Source: CAYXXN01 sp964469055 (GTDB taxonomy: Bacteria > Acidobacteriota > Thermoanaerobaculia > Multivoradales > JAHEKO01). Taken from it: 18,235 nucleotides of DNA. The notes under the pieces were generated by a model. The model did no database searches. It was not told where the DNA came from and saw nothing but the letters and a program-made list of their open reading frames with translations. The stretch is taken from assembly GCA_964469055.1 (NCBI GenBank), contig CAYXXN010000046.1:1-18235 (forward strand). Direction: 5' to 3'. Both the position numbers and the translations under genes were made by a program. Below, piece by piece: positions 12,050-18,235 of the stretch (positions are counted from its first letter, which is position 1; each line of letters starts with the position of its first letter).

Positions 12050-12992
12050 GGCCGGTCGCCGACTCCGGATCGGGGTCGTCGGCACCGGCGCGCTGGGTCG
12101 CCACCACGTGCGCCTGCTCTCCCGCCTGCCGGAGGCGGACCTGCGCGGCGTCTACGACTCTCGCCCCGAGGCCGCCGCGGCCGTGGCCGCCGAGCACGGC
12201 ACTAGCGTCTTCGCCGATCTCACGGCGCTGGTGGCGGAGGTCGAAGCCGTGGTGCTCGCCGTGCCCACCGTCGAGCATGCGCGCCTCGGCCGCGAGATGC
12301 TCGCCGCGGGCCGCCACCTCTTGGTCGAGAAGCCCGTGGCGAGCAGTCTGGCCGAGGCGGACGAGCTGTTGAGCGCTGTCGCGGACCGCGTGCTGGCGGT
12401 CGGCCACGTCGAGTTCTTCAACCCCGCGGTGCAGGCTCTGGTCGAGTTGGGGACGACCCCGGGCTTCATCGAGGTGGAGCGGCTCGCGGCGTTCAGCCCG
12501 CGGAGCCTCGACATCGACGTCATCCTGGACCTGATGATCCACGACCTGCAGATCCTGCATGCCCTCGACTCCTCGCCGCTGACGGAGGTCCGGGCGACGG
12601 GCGTGCGGGTCCTCTCGGACCAGGTGGACATCGCCAATGCCCGGCTGAGCTTCGCCTCGGGCTGCGTGGCCAACGTGACGGCCTCGCGCGTCTCGGCGGA
12701 GAAGGTGCGCAAGCTCCGGCTCTTCGCGGGGCGCAGCTACTACTCCCTGGACTACGTGGCCCAAGACATCAAGGGCTTCCGCCTGGTGGAGGATGGAGAC
12801 ACTCGCCGGATCGAGCCCATCCAGGTGCCGGTGACGCCCGCCGAGCCGCTCGAGCGGGAGCTCGTGGCCTTCGTACGCGCCTGCCGGGGACGGAGCGACC
12901 GCGTGGTCTCCGGGGCCGAGGCCCGCCAGGCGCTGGCGACGGCGCTCTCGATTCGCGACGAGATCGACGCTCGCCGGAGGGAGGTCGGATGA
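12036..12992 (+). CDS. Gfo/Idh/MocA-family NAD(P)-dependent oxidoreductase, GnnA-like
   Basis: This 318-residue dehydrogenase has an N-terminal Rossmann domain with GVVGTGALGRHH (13-24), the family EKP motif at 98-100 (VEKPVA), GHVEFFNPA (123-131) and DLMIHDLQIL (165-174) with the catalytic-region His169. Genes of this type placed next to lpxA include gnnA, whose product oxidises the 3-OH of UDP-GlcNAc so that the GnnB aminotransferase can make the 3-amino sugar for amide-linked lipid A. The LpxA-adjacent location and the ILDLMIHDL block favour that class. No gnnB lies in the window, so the role is not settled and other nucleotide-sugar dehydrogenases remain possible. Start GTG 12036 (or GTG 12039) lies inside the end of lpxA. 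It overlaps mtnP by ATGA. Confidence 0.82.
   Translation: MVATEAGRRLRIGVVGTGALGRHHVRLLSRLPEADLRGVYDSRPEAAAAVAAEHGTSVFADLTALVAEVEAVVLAVPTVEHARLGREMLAAGRHLLVEKPVASSLAEADELLSAVADRVLAVGHVEFFNPAVQALVELGTTPGFIEVERLAAFSPRSLDIDVILDLMIHDLQILHALDSSPLTEVRATGVRVLSDQVDIANARLSFASGCVANVTASRVSAEKVRKLRLFAGRSYYSLDYVAQDIKGFRLVEDGDTRRIEPIQVPVTPAEPLERELVAFVRACRGRSDRVVSGAEARQALATALSIRDEIDARRREVG
12976..12984 (+). promoter_or_regulatory. Ribosome binding site of mtnP
   Basis: GGAGGGAGG lies inside the last codons of the GnnA-like gene, with its first GGAGG ending eight bases before ATG 12989. It supports that start and independent ribosome entry at mtnP. Confidence 0.65.
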
Positions 12993-13870
12993 GCCAAGTC
13001 GAGGTCGGCGTGATCGGGGGCAGTGGCCTCTACGCCATGGTCGGGCTCGGGGCGGCCGAGGAGCGTCGGGTGGAGACGCCGTTCGGATCGCCCTCGGACG
13101 CTTTCGTCGTGGGCGAGCTGGAAGGTCGGTCCGTCGCCTTCCTGGCACGCCACGGGCGCGGTCATCGTCTCTTGCCGAGCGAGATCAACAACCGGGCGAA
13201 CCTCTGGGCGTTCAAGAGCCTGGGAGTCCAGACCTTGGTCTCGGTCTCGGCGGTGGGCTCGATGAAGCTCGCCTACCGGCCGATGGACATCGTCTTGCCC
13301 ACTCAGTTCATCGATTGGACTCGCCGGCGCGAGACGACCTTCTTCGGCGACGGCCTGGTGGCGCACGTTTCGATGGCGCAGCCCGTCTGTCCGGACCTCC
13401 GTGCCGTCCTGGCCTCCTCCTGTCGAGCCGCCGGCGCGACGGTCCACGACGGCGGCGTCTATCTCTGTATGGAGGGACCCCAGTTCTCGAGCCGCGCCGA
13501 GTCGGAGCTCTATCGCCGGTGGGACGTCGACGTGATCGGCATGACCAACGCGCCGGAGGCCAAACTCGCCCGGGAGGCGGAAATCTGCTACGCGACCCTG
13601 GCGATGATCACCGATTACGACTGCTGGCACGACGAGGAGGAGGCGGTGAGCGTCGACGCGGTGCTGGCGGCGCTGGGCCGGAACGCCGCCATGGCCCAAG
13701 AGGTCGTGCGCGGGGCCTTGCGCGCGCTGCCGGACGCTCCGGGCTGTGGATGCCGCCGGGCGCTCGCCAGCGCCCTGATCACCGATCCGGCGCAGGTCCC
13801 GGCGGCGACGCACAGGCGGCTGGCTCTGCTCGTCGACAAGTACCTCGGCCCCGCGGTCGCCTCCCCATGA
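12989..13870 (+). CDS. mtnP: S-methyl-5'-thioadenosine phosphorylase
   Basis: The 293-residue enzyme phosphorolyses 5'-methylthioadenosine (a by-product of polyamine and related SAM-using reactions) to adenine and methylthioribose-1-phosphate. PNP/MTAP fold landmarks are present: GVIGGSGLY (7-15) with a phosphate-binding Ser, ARHGRGH (53-59) with Arg54-His55, VSAVGSM (86-92), CMEGPQFSSRAES (160-172), GMTNAPEAKLA (184-194) and TDYDCW (208-213). The two Asp residues of TDYD are the 6-amino-purine (adenine) determinants, which points to methylthioadenosine rather than guanosine or inosine as substrate. A methylthioinosine-specific relative is less likely. ATG 12989 overlaps the upstream stop as ATGA, and its own stop overlaps surE as ATGA. 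The adenine produced could be used by apt four genes along. Confidence 0.93.
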   Translation: MSQVEVGVIGGSGLYAMVGLGAAEERRVETPFGSPSDAFVVGELEGRSVAFLARHGRGHRLLPSEINNRANLWAFKSLGVQTLVSVSAVGSMKLAYRPMDIVLPTQFIDWTRRRETTFFGDGLVAHVSMAQPVCPDLRAVLASSCRAAGATVHDGGVYLCMEGPQFSSRAESELYRRWDVDVIGMTNAPEAKLAREAEICYATLAMITDYDCWHDEEEAVSVDAVLAALGRNAAMAQEVVRGALRALPDAPGCGCRRALASALITDPAQVPAATHRRLALLVDKYLGPAVASP

Positions 13871-14634
13871 CGCGAATCCTCGTCACCAACGACGACGGGG
13901 TCTACTCGGAAGGGGTCAAGCTCCTCGCCGAGGCGCTGCGCCCGATCGCTGAGGTCTTCGTCGTGGCGCCCGATCGCGAGCAGAGCGCGACCGGCCACTC
14001 CCTGACCCTGCATCGGCCGCTGCGCATGCGGCAGCTGGAGGAGCGCACGTTCTCGGTCGACGGCACGCCGACGGACTGCGTCAACCTGGCCGTGCTCTGG
14101 TTGATGAAGGAGCGCAGGCCGGACCTCATTTGCTCCGGCATCAACTTCGGCGTCAACCTGGGCGACGACGTGACCTACTCGGGGACGGTGAGCGCGACCT
14201 TCGAGGGCACGCTCCTCGGCATTCCCTCCGTCGCCTTCAGTCAAGAGGTGGCGCAAGGTTTCTCGTTCGCCCGCGCCGCCCGTTTCGCGCGACGTTTCGT
14301 GGAGGCCCTCCTCAGCCAGCCGTTGCCCCGTGACCTGCTGTTGAACGTCAATCTTCCCGCCGAGCGTTACCGCGGGGTGCGGCTGGCCAAATTGGGACGG
14401 CGCATCTACGAGCAGTCCGTGGTCGAGAAGCTCGATCCTCACGGCCGCAAGTACTTCTGGATCGCCGGCACGCCGCAGTGGCAGGAGGAGGATGGTACCG
14501 ACTACGGAGCCATCGCTGCGGGCTTCGTCTCGGTGACCCCGCTGCACCTCGACCTGACGGACTATCGCGGCCTGGACTCCTACGGCTGGCTGCGCGAACG
14601 ACTCGACGGCGACACGGGCATCGAGGACGCGTGA
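13867..14634 (+). CDS. surE: 5'/3'-nucleotidase SurE
   Basis: The 255-residue metal-dependent phosphatase removes phosphate from 5'- and 3'-nucleoside monophosphates and short polyphosphates, and is linked to stationary-phase survival. The N terminus ILVTNDDGVYSEG (4-16) supplies the metal-binding Asp9-Asp10. Ser40 in APDREQSATGHS (34-45), Asn93 in SGINFGVN (90-97) and YSGTVSATFEG (104-114) complete the active site. The PLHLDLTDY segment near residue 225 is the usual family C-terminal block. The surE start overlaps the mtnP stop (ATGA), and its stop overlaps pcm (GTGA). The surE-pcm pairing is widely conserved, as in E. coli. Confidence 0.95.
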   Translation: MTRILVTNDDGVYSEGVKLLAEALRPIAEVFVVAPDREQSATGHSLTLHRPLRMRQLEERTFSVDGTPTDCVNLAVLWLMKERRPDLICSGINFGVNLGDDVTYSGTVSATFEGTLLGIPSVAFSQEVAQGFSFARAARFARRFVEALLSQPLPRDLLLNVNLPAERYRGVRLAKLGRRIYEQSVVEKLDPHGRKYFWIAGTPQWQEEDGTDYGAIAAGFVSVTPLHLDLTDYRGLDSYGWLRERLDGDTGIEDA

Positions 14635-15290
14635 GTCGGGGCTACGGCTACTTGCGCCAGGAAATGGTGCGGCGTCTGGAAGACCAAGGCATCCGCGATC
14701 GACGAGTACTCGAGGCCATCGGCGCCGTGCCTCGCCACCTGTTCGTGCGCGAGCATCTGCGCGGCCAGGCCTACACCGACCGGGCGCTTCCCATCTCCGC
14801 CGGCCAGACGATCTCCCAGCCGTGGGTCGTCGCGCGCATGACCGAGCTGCTGGCCGTGGGAGAGGATCACTCGGTCTTGGAGGTCGGCACCGGCTCGGGC
14901 TATCAGACGGCCCTGCTCGCCCACCTCGCGCGACGCGTCTACTCCCTGGAGATCCTGGGCGAGTTGGCGCGGGGTGCGATCCGGCGCCTGGCCTCGCTGC
15001 GGCTCGACAACGTGAAGATCCAGACCTTCGACGGAACCGTCGGGTGGAACGAGGCGGCGCCGTTCGACCGCATCCTGGTCACCGCGGGGGCCCCGGCACC
15101 GCCGCCGCCGCTGCTGGCTCAGCTGACGGCCGGCGGCCGGCTGGTGTTGCCGGAGGGTGAGCGCCACCGCCAGCAGCTGGTGGCGTATCGCCGGCTGCGC
15201 CGGGGCTTCCAGCGGACGGTGGCCGAAGAGGTGAGCTTCGTGCCGCTCCTGGGACGACACGGTTGGAGTGCCTCGGGCGAGGCGAGATAG
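14631..15290 (+). CDS. pcm: Protein-L-isoaspartate O-methyltransferase
   Basis: The 219-residue cytoplasmic SAM-dependent enzyme methylates abnormal L-isoaspartyl residues in aged proteins, starting their repair. Family motifs seen are VPRHLFV (33-39), AGQTISQPWVVARM (57-70) around the substrate site, the SAM-binding VLEVGTGSGYQTALLA (82-97), FDRILVTAGAP (145-155) and the C-terminal VSFVPLLGRHGW (201-212). The start is GTG 14631, overlapping the surE stop as GTGA. No other start gives a better N terminus: YLRQEMVRRLEDQGI is the usual beginning. Residues 213-219 are a short unconserved tail. The gene precedes apt by 12 bases. Confidence 0.95.
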   Translation: MSRGYGYLRQEMVRRLEDQGIRDRRVLEAIGAVPRHLFVREHLRGQAYTDRALPISAGQTISQPWVVARMTELLAVGEDHSVLEVGTGSGYQTALLAHLARRVYSLEILGELARGAIRRLASLRLDNVKIQTFDGTVGWNEAAPFDRILVTAGAPAPPPPLLAQLTAGGRLVLPEGERHRQQLVAYRRLRRGFQRTVAEEVSFVPLLGRHGWSASGEAR

Positions 15291-15295
15291 GAGGG
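15289..15295 (+). promoter_or_regulatory. Ribosome binding site of apt
   Basis: AGGAGGG overlaps the pcm TAG stop and ends seven bases before GTG 15303. It decides the GTG start of apt, which otherwise lacks an ATG nearby. Confidence 0.75.
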
Positions 15296-15302
15296 TTGCG
15301 TC

Positions 15303-15818
15303 GTGGACGACCTGAAGGCGCTGATCCGGGAGGTCCCCGATTTCCCGCACCCCGGCATCAACTTCTACGACATCACGACCCTACTGAAGGACCCCGCAGG
15401 CCTGCGACGCGTCCTCGACGCCTTGGCCGGACGCTTCGCCGGCGAGAGGGTGGACAAAGTGGCGGGCATCGAGTCGCGCGGGTTCATCTTCGCGCCGTTC
15501 CTCGCTCACCGGCTGGGAGCCGGCTTCGTTCCGATCCGCAAGCCCGGCAAGCTGCCGTCGGAGACCGTCGGGCATACCTACGAGCTCGAGTACGGCAGCG
15601 GCCGGTTGGAGGTGCACGCCGACGGAGTCGCTGCGGGCGAGCTCGTCCTCGTGGTGGACGACCTGCTCGCCACGGGGGGCACCGCCGAGGCTGCGGGCAG
15701 GCTCGTCCGCCTGCTCGGCGGCCGGCTCTTGGGCTACGCCTTCGTGGTCGAGCTCAGCTTTCTGTCAGGCCGCCAGCGGCTCGCCGGCGAGCGGATCGAA
15801 GCGCTCCTCGCCTATTGA
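15303..15818 (+). CDS. apt: Adenine phosphoribosyltransferase
   Basis: The 171-residue purine-salvage enzyme converts adenine and PRPP to AMP and pyrophosphate in the cytoplasm. Length is standard. IREVPDFPHPGINFYDITTLL (8-28) is the diagnostic Apt N-terminal segment. AGIESRGFIFA (54-64) and VPIRKPGKLP (76-85) form the adenine site and flexible loop. LVVDDLLATGGTA (116-128) is the type I PRPP-binding motif. The GTG start follows a strong AGGAGGG. With mtnP upstream, the cluster contains both the step that frees adenine from methylthioadenosine and the step that recaptures it. It is the last protein gene before the palindrome and tRNA. Confidence 0.95.
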   Translation: MDDLKALIREVPDFPHPGINFYDITTLLKDPAGLRRVLDALAGRFAGERVDKVAGIESRGFIFAPFLAHRLGAGFVPIRKPGKLPSETVGHTYELEYGSGRLEVHADGVAAGELVLVVDDLLATGGTAEAAGRLVRLLGGRLLGYAFVVELSFLSGRQRLAGERIEALLAY

Positions 15819-15819
15819 A

Positions 15820-15831
15820 GGGGGGCCCCCC
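15820..15831. repeat. Perfect G6C6 palindrome after apt
   Basis: Six G followed by six C lie one base after the apt stop codon and directly upstream of the TATAAT box. With no loop bases and no T-run after it, it is not a convincing intrinsic terminator. It could act as a GC-rich discriminator, a protein site or simply spacer. Confidence 0.6.
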
Positions 15832-15832
15832 G

Positions 15833-15838
15833 TATAAT
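15833..15838 (+). promoter_or_regulatory. Probable -10 box of the tRNA-Arg promoter
   Basis: A perfect TATAAT hexamer in very GC-rich surroundings ends 14 bases before the tRNA 5' end, a fitting place for a sigma-70 -10 element. A TTGAAG (15815-15820) overlapping the apt stop resembles a -35 box, but the spacer is only 12 bases, so the -35 is unproven. Confidence 0.6.
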
Positions 15839-15852
15839 CCCCCGCCCGGGGC

Positions 15853-15929
15853 GCGGCTGTAGCTCAGGTGGAAAGAGCAGAGGTTTCCTAAACCTTTGGT
15901 CGGGGGTTCGAGTCCTCCCAGCCGCACCA
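15853..15929 (+). tRNA. tRNA-Arg (anticodon CCU, reads AGG)
   Basis: The 77-base cloverleaf folds fully by eye. The acceptor stem GCGGCTG pairs with CAGCCGC. The D arm is GCTC/GAGC with a 9-base loop. The anticodon stem GAGGT/ACCTT includes one G-U pair, with loop TTCCTAA. The variable loop is 5 bases (TGGTC). The T stem GGGGG/CCTCC encloses TTCGAGT. The discriminator is A and CCA is encoded. The anticodon CCT is at 15887-15889. A at position 20 in the D loop fits arginine identity. It lies between apt and the TPR-like gene, with its own TATAAT upstream and no terminator seen after it. Confidence 0.95.
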
Positions 15930-15960
15930 GACCCTGCGTCCGAAACGAGACCCCTTCGAC

Positions 15961-16638
15961 ATGGATCAGAGACTCACACGCCACAATATGAAGCGCGACG
16001 AGGTTCTCGAAGGGCTGTCGCGCACCGTCGAGTTCGGGAGACGGCACGTCCGGCGGCTGGCCTGGGCCGGGATCGCTGCCCTCGCGGCGCTCTTGGCGAC
16101 TTTGGCGATTGTCACCTGGTGGGGTCATCGCAAGGCGGCCGCCAGCCGGGCGCTTGCCGAGGCGATCGCCGGCGCCACGGGCGCCGCGGGCGAGCGCCCC
16201 GACCCGGCGGCGCTGGCCGAGGTCGTGGAGCGCTACGGCGGCACCGCCGCCGCGTCGATCGCCGATGCCCTGCTCGGCGAGTCCGCCGCGGCGAGCGGCG
16301 ATCTCGCGGAGGCGCGGCGGCGCTGGACGGCTTTCTTGGAGGCGGCGCCGGACAGCATGTTGGCGATCAGCGTGCGGCGCAACTTGCTCGAGTTGGACCG
16401 GAGCGAGGGGCGGGGCGAGCAAGCGGCCGGAGAGATCCGCGCCCTGCTGGAGGCGGACGACCCGCCGTTGCCCACCGACGTCCTGCTCTACGAGCTCGCC
16501 CGCACGCTGGAGGCCGCGGGCCGCACCGCCGAGGCGACGGAGGCCTACCGCCGGCTCTCGGAAGAGCATCCGGACTCGGTCTACTCGGTCGAGGCCCGGC
16601 GGAGCCTCGCAGCGGCGCCCGCGACGGACGTTCCGTAG
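15961..16638 (+). CDS. Single-pass membrane protein with a TPR-like periplasmic region (YfgM-like)
   Basis: The 225-residue protein has a charged cytoplasmic N terminus (MDQRLTRHNMKRDE), one membrane segment (about 33-54) and an Ala/Glu-rich helical region (60-225). The latter has at least two TPR-like hairpins, for example ADALLGESAAASGDLAEARRR (from about residue 101) and LLYELARTLEAAGRTAEATEAY (from about 178). This layout matches the tetratricopeptide_2/YfgM class of inner-membrane proteins, which in enterobacteria associate with the Sec translocon and periplasmic chaperones. Similarity here is at the level of architecture only. ATG 15961 lies 31 bases after the tRNA. A second ATG at 15988 would cut the N terminus, but RLTRHNMKRDE is a common start in such proteins. 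It ends convergently with the SGNH gene. Confidence 0.7.
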   Translation: MDQRLTRHNMKRDEVLEGLSRTVEFGRRHVRRLAWAGIAALAALLATLAIVTWWGHRKAAASRALAEAIAGATGAAGERPDPAALAEVVERYGGTAAASIADALLGESAAASGDLAEARRRWTAFLEAAPDSMLAISVRRNLLELDRSEGRGEQAAGEIRALLEADDPPLPTDVLLYELARTLEAAGRTAEATEAYRRLSEEHPDSVYSVEARRSLAAAPATDVP

Positions 16639-16669
16639 AACAGGGCCGACCCGCGCCGTCCTGGGCAGC

Positions 16670-17830
16670 CTAGAAGCTGACCAGGCCGAAGTCGCGGGCG
16701 ATTCGGGCCAGGTCGTCCCCGTCCAGGCGCCCGTCGAGGTTGACGTCGAAATCGCTGTTGAAGCCGAGCTCGAAGCTGGGCAGCCCGAAAACCCTGCCCA
16801 GGGTGACGACGTCGCGGCCGTCGACGCGGCAATCGCGGTTGACGTCGGAGCGGCGGTAGGACTGCCCGGGGACCTCGTAGTCGGCCACCCCCGAGTCCAG
16901 CCGATTCGGCGGCTCGCTGCGATCGACCGCCTGCACTCCGAGCCGCGCGAAACAAGTCACGGTCGTCGCGTCCGAGCTGTGTGAGAGCAGTTGGCGACGG
17001 GTGTTGCCCGCCGCGTCGGTCGCTACCACGACATCGTTCAGCGTCAGGATCGAGGAGGGCCGATCGAGACCGCTTCCGAAGTCGTACACCGTGACTTCGA
17101 AGATCTCGCCCGGTGTCACCTGAGGATCCAGGAACGGGTTGGGGAGGAAATCGCCGATGACCGGCCACATCGTGTCGCGGCCTTGCACGACGTCGGCGAA
17201 AGCCGCGGCCAGCACGTCGAAACCCTCGGCGTCGGGATGGCCGATGACGTCCTCGCTGCCTTGGTAGTAGATCGTCGAGTAGGGCCGCAGGTGATGGAAG
17301 AAGACCTCCCATCCCTCGACCAAGGGGTCGCGACGCTGGTAGGCGAGCTCGCGGATGTCGAGCACCAGAGCGAAGGTGGCGCCGTTGGTCTGGTCATGCG
17401 TGGAGTGGGGGCCGCGGGGAATGATGGTCGCCAGGACGACGTCGAAACCGGCCTGCTTGGCGCGGGAGTCCATCGTTGCCAGATTGGCGAGCACGGTTTC
17501 GGGGGACAGCTCGCCGCTGGTGATCAAGCTGACGTCGTTCGACCCCTCCATGAGCAGCAGGACGTCGCCGCCCTCGGCCAGCACGCCCGACAGCCGGGAG
17601 AGGCCCTCGCTCGTCGTCTCGCCGCCGAGGCCTCGATTGCGGACCTCGACCGCACGGTCCTCCTGGCGCAGGAGCCGCTCGAGCCGCGTTGGATAGCCGC
17701 CACGATCGTCGTAGGGGGGATCGCCCTCGGTGATGCTGTCGCCGAAGGCGACCAGGATGTCGCCCTCCACCTGGGCGGCGAGGGGCAGGGCGCCGAGGGC
17801 GGCGGCGAGGAGGAGAAGGCAGCCCTTCAA
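16670..17830 (-). CDS. Secreted SGNH/GDSL hydrolase with C-terminal dockerin type I-like module
   Basis: The 386-residue protein begins with a signal peptide (MKGCLLLLAAALGALPLAAQ, cleavage near 19-20). An SGNH esterase domain (about 23-215) follows: block I FGDSITEGD with nucleophile Ser32, block II Gly in GLGGETT (67-73), block III GSND (96-99), and Asp194/His198 in EDVIGHPDAEGF. A beta-rich linker (about 235-325) with TVYDFGSGLD and TLNDVVV comes next. The C terminus (329-386) has two EF-hand-like calcium loops, DVNRDCRVDGRD (329-340) and DVNLDGRLDGDD (362-373), the duplicated pattern of type I dockerins. The substrate is unknown; esters on polysaccharides or lipids are plausible. TTG 17830 is chosen because it starts the signal peptide and has GGGAGG seven bases upstream. 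It overlaps the upstream gene by TTGA. No cohesin is in the window. Confidence 0.85.
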   Translation of the reverse strand: MKGCLLLLAAALGALPLAAQVEGDILVAFGDSITEGDPPYDDRGGYPTRLERLLRQEDRAVEVRNRGLGGETTSEGLSRLSGVLAEGGDVLLLMEGSNDVSLITSGELSPETVLANLATMDSRAKQAGFDVVLATIIPRGPHSTHDQTNGATFALVLDIRELAYQRRDPLVEGWEVFFHHLRPYSTIYYQGSEDVIGHPDAEGFDVLAAAFADVVQGRDTMWPVIGDFLPNPFLDPQVTPGEIFEVTVYDFGSGLDRPSSILTLNDVVVATDAAGNTRRQLLSHSSDATTVTCFARLGVQAVDRSEPPNRLDSGVADYEVPGQSYRRSDVNRDCRVDGRDVVTLGRVFGLPSFELGFNSDFDVNLDGRLDGDDLARIARDFGLVSF

Positions 17831-18235
17831 GGGATCGCCTCCCAGGCCAGCGTCTCGGCGCCGAGCGGCAGCTCGAGGCTGGCCGGACGCACGCCGTCCC
17901 AGCGCAAGGCCGGCCGGCCGGGATCCGAGGCGGCCACGACGGCCCGGCGCAGGGGCTGCCCCGAAGGCTCGAGCTCCAGCACCACCCAGCCGGCGGGGAA
18001 GGCGGAGCGCAGGAGCAGGAAGGGTGCGCCGTCCCGGCCGGCGAAGACGGGATAGACGCCGCCGGGACCGGCCACGGCGCGCGGCGCGCTCCAGCCGTTC
18101 TCCTGCGTGCGGGCGGTGAGCACCCAATACTCACCGTCGACGAGGCGGCTCCAGGCCGCCAGGGCACCGTCGGCGAGCGGGAAGAGGGTCGGAGTGACGT
18201 CCGGGACCGTGTTCCCGGCGTGCAAGGCGGCAGGC
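17827..18235 (-). CDS. Unrecognised protein, C-terminal part, possibly beta-propeller-like
   Basis: The frame is open to the window edge and ends at TGA (17829-17827), giving the last 135 or so residues of a longer protein. I do not recognise a family. Two loosely similar stretches of about 45 residues, one with LADGALAAWSRLVDGEYWVLTARTQ-type and one with AGRDGAPFLLLRSAFPAGWVVLEL-type strands, plus the phrase GWSAPRAV, resemble BNR/sialidase-like blades, but this is weak. A TTG at 18225 could be a start; no stop lies upstream of it, so a 5'-truncated gene is more likely. The end overlaps the SGNH hydrolase start by TTGA, so the two are probably co-transcribed and translationally coupled. A secreted or cell-surface role would fit that partner, as an inference. 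Confidence 0.55.
   Translation of the reverse strand, partial: PAALHAGNTVPDVTPTLFPLADGALAAWSRLVDGEYWVLTARTQENGWSAPRAVAGPGGVYPVFAGRDGAPFLLLRSAFPAGWVVLELEPSGQPLRRAVVAASDPGRPALRWDGVRPASLELPLGAETLAWEAIP
17838..17843 (-). promoter_or_regulatory. Ribosome binding site of the SGNH hydrolase
   Basis: On the minus strand GGGAGG lies seven bases before TTG 17830, inside the end of the upstream gene. It supports TTG as the start and fits exactly with the signal peptide that follows. Confidence 0.65.

Noticed and set aside
13315..13866. A long upstream extension of surE overlapping mtnP
   Set aside because: MtnP is a complete enzyme in its own frame, and SurE family similarity starts exactly at ATG 13867.
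12989..13870. Purine nucleoside phosphorylase acting on guanosine or inosine
   Set aside because: The TDYD motif with two Asp residues and the GMTN block are those of methylthioadenosine phosphorylases.
16639..16669. Bidirectional terminator between the convergent TPR-like and SGNH genes
   Set aside because: The 31-base gap shows no stable inverted repeat and no T-run.
17831..18127. A 99-residue N-terminal extension of the SGNH hydrolase from TTG 18127
   Set aside because: The extension is Arg-rich shadow of the upstream gene. The signal peptide and Shine-Dalgarno mark TTG 17830 as the start.

Overview
The window is a dense, GC-rich, almost fully coding bacterial chromosome segment. Most genes carry housekeeping functions of a diderm (Gram-negative) cell: LolCDE-type lipoprotein export, BamA, the Skp chaperone and the lipid A genes lpxD, fabZ and lpxA. 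High GC, many GTG/TTG starts, ClpC in a lipopolysaccharide-making cell, and a dockerin-tailed secreted hydrolase fit an Acidobacteriota-like lineage (perhaps Thermoanaerobaculia-like). That placement is an inference and cannot be proved from these genes alone.

Layout. Positions 1-336 hold the 3' end of an S9-family (prolyl oligopeptidase-like) hydrolase, converging on ridA (347-754, minus). After a 61-base divergent gap, a long plus-strand run begins: lysS, a LolC/LolE-type permease, lolD, clpC, bamA, skp/ompH, lpxD, fabZ, lpxA, a GnnA-like Gfo/Idh/MocA oxidoreductase, mtnP, surE, pcm and apt. Gaps in this run are tiny, and many junctions are 4-base start/stop overlaps (GTGA or ATGA), so it may be one operon or a few closely packed ones. 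It falls into four modules: protein synthesis and lipoprotein sorting (lysS-lolC-lolD); a stress protease ATPase (clpC); outer-membrane assembly and lipid A (bamA-skp-lpxD-fabZ-lpxA-gnnA-like); and adenine/methylthioadenosine salvage with damage repair (mtnP-surE-pcm-apt).

Downstream of apt lie a G6C6 palindrome, a perfect TATAAT box and a tRNA-Arg(CCU) gene with encoded CCA. A membrane-anchored TPR-like protein follows. Two minus-strand genes converge on it. One is the end of an unrecognised, possibly beta-propeller-like protein that runs off the window. It overlaps by TTGA a secreted SGNH/GDSL hydrolase carrying a C-terminal type I dockerin-like module.

I saw no CRISPR array, insertion sequence, phage genes or obvious horizontal-transfer scar. 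The points most worth a second look are the GnnA-like gene beside lpxA with no gnnB or lpxB nearby, the dockerin-tailed hydrolase, clpC lodged between lolD and bamA, and the mtnP-surE-pcm-apt cluster.
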